64,000 bases of DNA, from the NCBI GenBank assembly GCA_913776615.1, contig CAJYPK010000005.1, positions 1 through 64,000 on the forward strand. Reading direction: 5' to 3'. Numbering within the stretch: the first letter of the stretch is position 1; the number at the start of each line of letters is the position of its first letter. Of the stretch, positions 10,865 through 17,642 are shown in pieces. The stretch is from an uncultured Hymenobacter sp. GTDB taxonomy: Bacteria > Bacteroidota > Bacteroidia > Cytophagales > Hymenobacteraceae. Both the position numbers and the translations under genes were made by a program. The notes under the pieces were generated by a model. That model saw only the letters and a list, made by a program, of their open reading frames with translations. It was not told where the DNA came from and made no database searches.

Positions 10865-11205
10865 AGGCGGTTGTGCTGGTCGGGGAAAATAACGGTAGGC
10901 TGGTGGGCGCGGGCTTCTTTGAAATCGATGAGGCCGTAGGAAATGATGATGACGATGTCGCCCACGGCCGCCCGGCGGGCGGCCGGACCGTTGAGGCAGA
11001 TCATGCCCGTACCGCGCGCGCCCTTGATAGTGTAGGTTTCGAGGCGCTCGCCATTGTTGACGTTGACCACGGTCACTTTTTCATTTTCCACCATGTTGGC
11101 CGCGTCGAGCAGGTCTTCATCGATGGTGATGCTGCCCACGTAGTGCAGCTCGGCCTGCGTCACTTTAACGCGGTGAATCTTGGACTTGAGAACTTCGATA
11201 TGCAT
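10855..11205 (-). CDS. panD: Aspartate 1-decarboxylase
   Basis: A 116-residue proenzyme that makes beta-alanine for pantothenate and coenzyme A synthesis. It self-cleaves at Gly24-Ser25, visible here in YVGSITID, to create the pyruvoyl cofactor at Ser25. Other family signatures are [14 protein letters not shown] at the N-terminus, [14 protein letters not shown] and [10 protein letters not shown]. The final Gly-Glu-stop codons lie inside the octad repeat arm described at 10762. A TATCTTTG element at 11228-11235 (minus strand) is a likely -7 box. Confidence 0.97.
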   Translation of the reverse strand: MHIEVLKSKIHRVKVTQAELHYVGSITIDEDLLDAANMVENEKVTVVNVNNGERLETYTIKGARGTGMICLNGPAARRAAVGDIVIIISYGLIDFKEARAHQPTVIFPDQHNRLGE

Positions 11206-11227
11206 AAAGGGCTAGCTTAAAAGCCCA

Positions 11228-11235
11228 CAAAGATA
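11228..11235 (-). promoter_or_regulatory. Likely -7 element of panD
   Basis: TATCTTTG on the minus strand is an exact TAnnTTTG match about 23 bp upstream of the panD start. I do not see a clear -33 TTTG at the right distance, so this is tentative. Confidence 0.45.
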
Positions 11236-11312
11236 CTTCCGCCGCTAGCCGCCGTGGGACTAAGCGCCGGACGAGTTGTACTTTCCGGCCCCAATCGGCG
11301 TACTGCCCACCC

Positions 11313-12155
11313 ATGAGTATGAAAAAACAACTTGCCCGCGCCCGGTGGCTGGCGCTGGCGGCCGGGCTGCTGGGGCCACTGGCCACCGCGGCCCAAACGC
11401 CCCTGGGCCAGCCGTCGCTCGACGAGGCGAAGGTGCAAATCTGGTGCGCCACGGCCCGTTACGTCTATACCGATGCCGGCCGGCCGCACTTGCAGCGCAC
11501 GTTGCGCTGCGAGGGCGGCAACCTCAAGGCGCTGGCTGCCAGCCTGCGGGCCGATAGCTTGCGCATTTACTCGCTGCTGTACGCGCCCATCGAGGGCAAA
11601 GGCAAAATTTACAAGGGCTTGAAGGACAATCCGGCCCGGCTGGCGGCGCTCACAAAGGCTATTATCAGCAAGCTGCGCTCATCGCCGGCCCGGCAGCGCG
11701 ACCCCGCCCGGCTGGCCGGCCTCCAGGCGCTGGAGAAAAAACTGACCGACTACGTGCTGACGGGCCTGCCCCCCACCGACCCCGCACCCGTTCCCCAGGC
11801 CGAAACCGACCCCAGCCTCGGTAACGGCCCCGCCGAACTAGCCGAGGCCGGTGGCGCGTCGGTGTCACCCGTCGCCCGGCCCGCTGCCAGCGCACCCGAG
11901 CCGTTGCTCAACCGTATTTTTGCCCCGCTGGCGCTTATTCTGAGCATCTTGAGCCTGGTGCTCTACGGTATGCTGCGCCTGAGCCTGGGCCGTACCGTGC
12001 GCGAGCTGCGCCGCGCCGCGGGGAGCCCCGGCCCTGAGCTAACCGCCCAGCAGCGCCAACTTGTCGAAGAGCTAGTGGCCCGCCGAGTGGCCGAGGCCCT
12101 GGCCCAGCGCGAGGCTCCTGCTGCGCCTTATCCGCCCGCTGCTCCGGAGGCTTAA
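11313..12155 (+). CDS. Secreted/inner-membrane protein of unknown function
   Basis: A 280-residue protein that I cannot assign to a family. A signal peptide (residues 1-27, cleaved after TAAQ) is followed by a periplasmic domain with two cysteines (IWCATARY and TLRCEGGN) that could pair. Next come a proline-rich linker, one transmembrane helix near residues 205-225 (LALILSILSLVLYGMLRLSL) and a short charged cytoplasmic tail predicted to be helical. A TACTTTCC motif at 11279-11286 may be its -7 box. It is 57 bp upstream of a small lipoprotein gene, and the two could form an operon. Confidence 0.6.
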   Translation: MSMKKQLARARWLALAAGLLGPLATAAQTPLGQPSLDEAKVQIWCATARYVYTDAGRPHLQRTLRCEGGNLKALAASLRADSLRIYSLLYAPIEGKGKIYKGLKDNPARLAALTKAIISKLRSSPARQRDPARLAGLQALEKKLTDYVLTGLPPTDPAPVPQAETDPSLGNGPAELAEAGGASVSPVARPAASAPEPLLNRIFAPLALILSILSLVLYGMLRLSLGRTVRELRRAAGSPGPELTAQQRQLVEELVARRVAEALAQREAPAAPYPPAAPEA

Positions 12156-12212
12156 TTCTCATTGGCTGCCGCGCCCGTAAACCTCGGGAGCGGGGCCGTT
12201 TGTTTATCGCTC

Positions 12213-12404
12213 ATGCGCACCGTTATTCTCTGGGCTGGCCTGCTGGCCGGGCTGTTGGCCACCGGCTGCCGCGTGGGAACTTCTCACTCGGCCGAGCGCC
12301 GGGCGGCCGTGCGCGCCAATACCATTTCCAACAAGCATACGCTCACCGAGCAACCCACGCAGGAGCGCGCCGCGCCGCGCGTGGTGCCTACCACCGGTCA
12401 GTAG
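12213..12404 (+). CDS. Small putative lipoprotein
   Basis: A 63-residue protein with a hydrophobic N-terminus ending in LLATGC, an acceptable lipobox, then a short polar tail with no recognised domain. The ATG at 12213 is chosen because it places the signal sequence correctly; the frame is open further upstream. It ends 15 bp before the prolyl oligopeptidase start, so it is probably co-transcribed with it. Confidence 0.5.
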   Translation: MRTVILWAGLLAGLLATGCRVGTSHSAERRAAVRANTISNKHTLTEQPTQERAAPRVVPTTGQ

Positions 12405-12419
12405 CGTCTTTTTTTCTTG

Positions 12420-14465
12420 ATGTTGACTTACCCCGACGCCCGCCGCGACTCGCAGCTCGATACGTATTTCGGCACGCCCGTGCCCGATCCCTACCGCTGG
12501 CTCGAAGATGCCGACTCGGCCGAAACCGCCGCCTGGGTGGCCGCCGAAAACGAGCTCACATTTGACTATCTTGCCCGGATTCCCTTTCGGGAAGAGCTGC
12601 GCGCGCGCCTTACCCAGCTCTGGGACTATGAGCGCTATGGCGTGCCGCACCAAGAGGGTGATTTGCTGATTTTCAGTAAGAACGACGGCTTGCAAAATCA
12701 GGCGGTGGTTTACGTAGTGCCCGTAGGCCAGCCGCTGGAAACTGCCGAGATACTACTCGACCCCAACCAGTTTTCGGCCGATGGCACCACGGCGCTCACG
12801 GGCCTGCATTTCAGCCCCGACCACCGCTACCTGGCTTATACCACCAGCGGGGGCGGCTCCGACTGGCAGCAAGTGCGGCTGCTCGACCTGGCCAGCCGCC
12901 AGTCCCTACCCGACGTGCTGGATTGGGTGAAGGTGTCGGGCGTGGCCTGGGCCAACGCGGGATTTTACTACAGCGCCTACGACGCGCCCCGCCCCGGCGA
13001 GGCCGCCCTGGCGGGTAAGAACGAGTATCACAAGGTGTACTATCACCGCCTGGGCGCGCCCCAGAGCACCGACGAGTTGGTGTACGAAAACCGGGAAATG
13101 GCCCTGGGCTTCCGCATCGCCGACGTGACGGAGGACGAGCGCTGGCTGGCCCTGAGCCTGACCGACGGCCTGCGCGACGGCAACCGGCTGCTGGTGCGCG
13201 ACCTCACCGACCCGACCCAGGCGGGTATTTGGACGACCATCCAACCCAGCTACGAGTTTGAGACGAGCGTAATCGGTAGCCTCGGCGACGAGTTGCTGCT
13301 GTACACCAACGACCACGCGCCCAACTACCGCGTGGTGCGCGTAAATCCCCGCCGCCCCGCCGAGTGGCACGAAGTCATTGCCGAAGGGCCGGAAAAGCTC
13401 GAAAGCATCAGCCTGGCGGCGGGCTGTCTGCTGGCCACTTACCTGCACGATGCCAGCTCGCGGGTGCGGGTGTACTCGGAGCAAGGCGAGTGGCGGCACG
13501 ACGTGGCACTGCCGGCCATCGGTACGGCCGCGGGCTTCGGCGGGCGGCGGGAGGATACTGTGCTTTACTACGCTTTCACGTCGTTTACCTACCCCACTAC
13601 GATTTACTGCTACGACCCGGCGGCGAACGTGAGCACGGTATTCAAGGCCCCGCAAGTAGATGTGCAGCCGGCCGACTACGTGACGACCCAGGTATTCTAC
13701 CCGAGCAAGGATGGTACGCAGGTACCCATGTTCATTACCCACAAGAAGGGGGTGGCGCTCGATGGGCAAAATCCCACTTACCTCTACGCCTACGGGGGAT
13801 TCAATGTGAGTCTCACACCGGGTTTCTCGGTGGCGCGGCTGCTGTGGCTGGAGCGGGGCGGCGTGCTAGCCATTCCCAACCTGCGCGGCGGGGGCGAGTA
13901 TGGTGAGGCCTGGCACCAGGCCGGGATGACGCCGCACAAGCAAAACGTCTTCGACGACTTTATCGCGGCGGCTGAAACGCTGTTTGCCCAGGGCTACACC
14001 AGCCCCGCCAAGCTGGCCATTGCGGGCGGTTCCAACGGCGGTCTGCTCGTGGGGGCTGTCATGACCCAGCGGCCCAACCTGTGCCGCGTGGCTCTGCCCG
14101 CCGTGGGCGTACTCGACATGCTGCGGTATCAGAAATTTACTATTGGCTGGAACTGGGCCCCCGAGTACGGCACCTCCGACGATGAGGCCCAGTTTTACAA
14201 CCTGCTGGCCTACTCGCCCTTGCACAATCTGAAGCCCGGTACGCACTACCCGGCTACGCTCATCACCACCGCCGACCACGACGACCGCGTGGTGCCCGCT
14301 CACTCCTTTAAGTTTGCTGCCGAGCTGCAAGCCTGCCAGGCTGGCCCCAACCCGGTGCTCATTCGCATCGACGTTAACGCCGGCCACGGTGCGGGGAAGA
14401 GCACCCAGCTCCAAATCGCCGAATGGGCCGATGTCTGGACCTTTATCGCAGATTTAACGGATTAA
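12420..14465 (+). CDS. Prolyl oligopeptidase family serine peptidase (S9A)
   Basis: A 681-residue peptidase expected to cut short proline-containing peptides. The N-terminus has DPYRWLEDADSAE, typical of S9A. The middle ~350 residues are the beta-propeller that gates the active site. The C-terminal alpha/beta hydrolase domain contains the nucleophile Ser538 in GGSNGG, the aspartate in ADHDDRVVP and His656 in NAGHGAGKS. No signal peptide is seen, suggesting a cytoplasmic enzyme. ATG 12420 is preferred to the adjacent TTG. The last codons (Ile-Ala-Asp-Leu-Thr-Asp-stop) are encoded by the 9-nt-period repeat at 14447. Confidence 0.95.
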   Translation: MLTYPDARRDSQLDTYFGTPVPDPYRWLEDADSAETAAWVAAENELTFDYLARIPFREELRARLTQLWDYERYGVPHQEGDLLIFSKNDGLQNQAVVYVVPVGQPLETAEILLDPNQFSADGTTALTGLHFSPDHRYLAYTTSGGGSDWQQVRLLDLASRQSLPDVLDWVKVSGVAWANAGFYYSAYDAPRPGEAALAGKNEYHKVYYHRLGAPQSTDELVYENREMALGFRIADVTEDERWLALSLTDGLRDGNRLLVRDLTDPTQAGIWTTIQPSYEFETSVIGSLGDELLLYTNDHAPNYRVVRVNPRRPAEWHEVIAEGPEKLESISLAAGCLLATYLHDASSRVRVYSEQGEWRHDVALPAIGTAAGFGGRREDTVLYYAFTSFTYPTTIYCYDPAANVSTVFKAPQVDVQPADYVTTQVFYPSKDGTQVPMFITHKKGVALDGQNPTYLYAYGGFNVSLTPGFSVARLLWLERGGVLAIPNLRGGGEYGEAWHQAGMTPHKQNVFDDFIAAAETLFAQGYTSPAKLAIAGGSNGGLLVGAVMTQRPNLCRVALPAVGVLDMLRYQKFTIGWNWAPEYGTSDDEAQFYNLLAYSPLHNLKPGTHYPATLITTADHDDRVVPAHSFKFAAELQACQAGPNPVLIRIDVNAGHGAGKSTQLQIAEWADVWTFIADLTD

Positions 14466-14513
14466 ACGGATTGCGCGGATACGCCCGCCAGCCTGCGGCG
14501 GCGGGCTGACTAC
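14447..14513 (+). repeat. 9-nt-period 3'-end repeat, left copy
   Basis: Begins inside the last codons of the prolyl oligopeptidase gene, supplies its TAA stop, and continues with near-9-mers (AGATTTAAC, GGATTAAAC, GGATTGCGC) and a tail CGGCGGGCTGAC. Its inverted partner is at 14611-14679, with a terminator between them. Confidence 0.9.
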
Positions 14514-14526
14514 TGAGTAACGATAC

Positions 14527-14559
14527 TAAAAAAGGCCACCCGCAGGGGTGGCCTTTTTT
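14527..14559. terminator. Bidirectional rho-independent terminator
   Basis: Stem AAAAGGCCACCC / GGGTGGCCTTTT with a short loop, flanked by A and T tracts. It is centred between two inverted copies of the 9-nt-period repeat and between the convergent peptidase and DUF4286 genes. Confidence 0.88.
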
Positions 14560-14610
14560 ATGGGTACGTAATCCCGTCTACTATTGAATAGGGTAATACT
14601 ACGCCTGTAT

Positions 14611-14679
14611 AGTCAGCCCGCCGCCGCAAGGCTGGCGGGCGTATCCGCGCAATCCGTTTAATCCGTTAAATCTGCGGTC
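14611..14679 (-). repeat. 9-nt-period 3'-end repeat, right copy
   Basis: On the minus strand it starts one base after the stop of the DUF4286 gene and is nearly identical to the copy at 14447. The pair forms a long inverted repeat that encloses the terminator at 14527. Confidence 0.9.
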
Positions 14680-14680
14680 G

Positions 14681-14983
14681 TTAGTCTATTACTTCCAGTA
14701 CGGTGCGGAAAGAGTGGTACTTGCCGGCGAACTTCTGGTCCATCTCTTTGCGCAGGGCGGGGGCAAAGTGCTGTTGGTAGGCTTCCAGCTGCTCCAGGCT
14801 AATGCTGAAATACTGGGCGGCGTAGGTGATGCCGTCGTCTTCCTCGTTGAGCAGGCGCAGCAACACGCTGCGAATAAAACAACCCGTGCCCACGACTTCG
14901 GCCATGTGGTGGTCGCGCATGTAGGCTACCCACTCGTCGGCAATGCTGGGGTCGAGGCTGGTGGTGACGTTGTAAAGAATCAT
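14681..14983 (-). CDS. DUF4286 family protein
   Basis: A 100-residue cytoplasmic protein with the DUF4286 pattern: MILYNVTTSLDPSIADEWV at the N-terminus, HMAEVVGTGCFIRSVLLRLL in the middle, and ITYAAQYFS. The fold is expected to be a ferredoxin-like alpha/beta dimer; no function is known. The start codon is preceded by octad-like sequence (CACCAATT, CACCTCCT on the minus strand). Confidence 0.85.
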   Translation of the reverse strand: MILYNVTTSLDPSIADEWVAYMRDHHMAEVVGTGCFIRSVLLRLLNEEDDGITYAAQYFSISLEQLEAYQQHFAPALRKEMDQKFAGKYHSFRTVLEVID

Positions 14984-15141
14984 AAAATGAGGAGGTGAAT
15001 TGGTGGAACGGGGGCCGGCGGAGGCGCGGAGTAGGTGAAAGACGGGTAGGGGAAGGGTTGGTGAAATACCGGCTGCCCGCTATTCTGTCGCAATAGTAGC
15101 TACCCGGGTGGTTCATCTACTCCCGCCGCTGCCAGCCGGAA

Positions 15142-15582
15142 TCAGACGCGCATAGTATCGAATTGAAAATCGTTGATGCGCGCCAGAATGGCCTTAGGAT
15201 CGAGTTTTTCTTGGGCGGCCGCCCGGGCCAGGGCCGGTAGTTCCTGGTCGCCGGCCAGGCGCAAGGTAAGAATTTGCTTGAGGGTCAACTCTTTTTCGAG
15301 CGGAGCGAAGCGTTGGCCGCTGACCTCAAAGTAGCGCTGCCGCACTTCGAGGCGGGCCACCCGATCTTGCAGCAGCAGGGCGTAGTGCTGGCGCAGCATG
15401 ATGAGCGTGACGAAAAAAAGCAGCGTAACGGCGGCAAGCGAAAACCACAGCCGCGAAATCTCGGAGTCGTCGCCGGCCACGCCCACGTAGCGCCGAATGG
15501 TGTAGCCCACCATCAGCAGCGACAGCGGCACTAGGATGTAGTGATGAAGCGGGTAGTAGCGGGTCGGGTTTTTGGCGGCCAT
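15142..15582 (-). CDS. DUF6526 family membrane protein
   Basis: A 146-residue protein with two transmembrane helices (HHYILVPLSLLMVGYTI and LWFSLAAVTLLFFVTLIML) followed by a cytoplasmic helical domain with RVARLEVRQRYFEVSGQRF. This matches the DUF6526 layout seen in Bacteroidota. No function is known. It ends 159 bp from the DUF4286 start; the space between holds no recognisable gene. Confidence 0.75.
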   Translation of the reverse strand: MAAKNPTRYYPLHHYILVPLSLLMVGYTIRRYVGVAGDDSEISRLWFSLAAVTLLFFVTLIMLRQHYALLLQDRVARLEVRQRYFEVSGQRFAPLEKELTLKQILTLRLAGDQELPALARAAAQEKLDPKAILARINDFQFDTMRV

Positions 15583-15701
15583 TGGGCGAAAATGCGGGGT
15601 AGAACGGTGAGAACAAGCATACGGGCAAAACGAAAAAAGCTCCGGCCGGGGCCGAAGCTTTTTCTGGGCTGGCAGCAGGTGAAACTGCCCGGGTGCGGAG
15701 A

Positions 15702-16097
15702 TTACCCAGCTTTTTGGGCTTTGCGGGCCTCTTTCTCGGCACGGCGCTGCATCTTCATTTGCTCGCGGGCGGCGTCTTCCTGCTGGCGCTGGGCCTTGGC
15801 GTTTTGACGCTCCATTTTGAGCTGTTCTTTCTGCTGCTTAGCCTGCTGGCGCTGCGCTTTGAGTTGATTTTCAAGATCGCGGGTTCGGTTTTGCTGCTCC
15901 TTGATGGCGCGCTCGTTGTCGGCTACCGATTGGTCGGCCATTTTACGGCGTTGGCGCTGCTGGTCGTAGGCTGCCTGGGTGCTCTGCGACGTTTGGGGCG
16001 CCGCGGTGGCAGGGTCGTTGGTCGTGGTTTGGGCGTGGGCCGAGGTGGCGGCCAGGGTACCGAGGGCAAGAAAGGCCCCAAAAATGAGCTTCTTCAT
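15702..16097 (-). CDS. Secreted coiled-coil protein of unknown function
   Basis: A 131-residue protein with a clear signal peptide (MKKLIFGAFLALGTLAATSAHAQ). The mature part is almost entirely a Gln/Lys/Arg-rich helix predicted to be a coiled coil (residues ~45-131, with recurring QQRQ and RQ-AK units). Composition is strongly basic. I recognise no family. It could be a periplasmic structural or nucleic-acid/anion-binding protein, but this is guesswork. Confidence 0.6.
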   Translation of the reverse strand: MKKLIFGAFLALGTLAATSAHAQTTTNDPATAAPQTSQSTQAAYDQQRQRRKMADQSVADNERAIKEQQNRTRDLENQLKAQRQQAKQQKEQLKMERQNAKAQRQQEDAAREQMKMQRRAEKEARKAQKAG

Positions 16098-16224
16098 AAG
16101 TAGAGGAATGCCAGCTAAGCTGGCTGGCCCTTGAACGTACGAGCCAAGCTATAGTTCAGGTTTGCCCGGCCTGGCAGGCCTGCCAACTTACTGGTGGCTA
16201 TCTGGTACAGCCAACCGATTTAAC

Positions 16225-17184
16225 TCACACCCAGGCCTGGGCAGGCTCGGCGCAGCCACTACGGCAGCCCTCGGGCAGCAGCGTATCTTCAACCTGCACG
16301 GTAGTGTGGTGAATGTGAAACTCGCGCAGCAGCCCCGCCGAAAGGCTGGCCAGCCAGGCAGCATCGGCCCCGCCGGGGCGTACGAGGTGGGTCATGAGGG
16401 CGGTATCGTGGCCGTCGCTGCTCAGGCTCCAGATGTGCAGGTCGTGCAGGCTCTGCACCCCGGGCTGGGCCAGTAGGAAGGCGCGCACTTTCTCTAAGTC
16501 AATGCCGTCGGGCACGGCTTGCAGGCCCAGCCGAATGGTATCGCGCAGCAGGCCCCACGAACTCACCGCAATCACGACCAGTAACCCCAGGCTGATAATC
16601 GGGTCGAGCCAGGCCCAATGCGTGAAGTAGGTAATGGCCCCGCCCACCACCACGCCCAGGCTCACCAGGGCGTCGGTGAGCATGTGCAGGTAGGCACCGC
16701 GCACGTTCACATCATTTTTCTGCCCGGCGTGAAAAAGCCAGGCCGTGAAGCCGTTAACCAAGATGCCCGCCCCGGCCAGCCCCATCACCGCCAGGCCGTT
16801 GACGGGCTCGGGGTGGCGCAGATGGTCGATGGTTTCCCACAGAATAAAACCCAGCGCCCCGTAGAGCAGGGCTGCATTGAGCAGCGCCGCCTGAATGGTC
16901 GCCCCCCGGTAGCCGAAGGTGTAGCGCCCGGTAGCGGGCCGCCCGGCCAGCCAGGCCGCCCCCCAGGCCAGGGCCAGGCTCAGCACGTCGCTCAGGTTGT
17001 GGCCGGCATCGGAAAGCAGGGCGGCCGAATTGGCCCATAGCCCCCCGACGACCTCAACTGCCACGAAGGCCAGATTCAGCCCGATGCCGAGGGCGAAGGC
17101 GGCGCTAAACTTGCCCCCGGCCGGTGGGGCGGCGTGTACGTGGCCGGCATGGTCGTGGCCGGCGTGGCTGTGAGAGTGACCCAT
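16225..17184 (-). CDS. Cation diffusion facilitator (CDF) family zinc/cobalt exporter
   Basis: A 319-residue inner-membrane antiporter that exports divalent metal (usually Zn2+). The N-terminus is His-rich (GHSHSHAGHDHAGHVH). Six transmembrane helices follow. The metal site is formed by HNLSD in TM2 and HMLTD in TM5, both with the HxxxD pattern of CzcD/ZitB-type transporters. The C-terminal ~90 residues form the cytoplasmic dimerisation domain (GVQSLHDLHIWSLSSDGHD). A Cys pair near the end (GCRSGC) is additional. It lies next to a TonB-dependent receptor and a His-rich small protein. Confidence 0.95.
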   Translation of the reverse strand: MGHSHSHAGHDHAGHVHAAPPAGGKFSAAFALGIGLNLAFVAVEVVGGLWANSAALLSDAGHNLSDVLSLALAWGAAWLAGRPATGRYTFGYRGATIQAALLNAALLYGALGFILWETIDHLRHPEPVNGLAVMGLAGAGILVNGFTAWLFHAGQKNDVNVRGAYLHMLTDALVSLGVVVGGAITYFTHWAWLDPIISLGLLVVIAVSSWGLLRDTIRLGLQAVPDGIDLEKVRAFLLAQPGVQSLHDLHIWSLSSDGHDTALMTHLVRPGGADAAWLASLSAGLLREFHIHHTTVQVEDTLLPEGCRSGCAEPAQAWV

Positions 17185-17289
17185 AGCTGGAGTAAACGAA
17201 CGGTTAGGACCACAAGAACGTAACGGACGGGTCTTGGGTGCGCTGGTACTACGTCGGCGCGGCCGTTGCGCAATGGCTGCGCTCGGCCA

Positions 17290-17327
17290 AAAAAGAAGCC
17301 GCCCAGCCGCCGGGAGGCGAGGCGGCT
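17290..17327 (-). terminator. Rho-independent terminator downstream of the TonB-dependent receptor
   Basis: On the minus strand GCCGCC...GGCGGC pairs around a GC-rich loop and is followed by CTTCTTTTTTGG. It lies between the receptor's 3' end and the CDF start, so the two minus-strand genes are probably separate transcription units. Confidence 0.7.
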
Positions 17328-17398
17328 GAGCAGCTGTTTTACCCTATTGCTAGTCGTTTGACAACCGGTTGTTATTGCGAGCGCAGCATTGCGAATTG

Positions 17399-17614
17399 GT
17401 GTACAGTTTACGCTCGCCGATCGTGGTCGCCTCACCCCCCGGACCCCTCTCCGAAGAGGAGAGGGGGAGCCGATCGTTAGTAGGGTGTGGGGGTAGGGGG
17501 GTAAGAGTTTAAGCTACTTTTACCCTCTTACCCTGATGATCGGCTCCCCCTCTCCCTTTCGGAGAGGGGGCCGGGTGGTGAGGCGACCATGATCGGCGAG
17601 CGTAAACTGTACAC
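17399..17614. repeat. Large imperfect inverted repeat (~80-nt arms) with internal hairpins
   Basis: The left arm starts GTGTACAGTTTACGCTCGCC at 17399 and runs to about 17482. The right arm (about 17535-17614) is its reverse complement with only a few mismatches. Each arm also contains an internal CCCTCTCC...GGAGAGGG hairpin. The 185-bp interval 17399-17583 and the flanks carry no gene. A degenerate copy of the repeat at 34344 (ATTGCGAGCGCAGC) lies just upstream at 17371-17395. Confidence 0.88.
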
Positions 17615-17642
17615 TAGTTTGGAAGCTACTATAATGCGCTGC

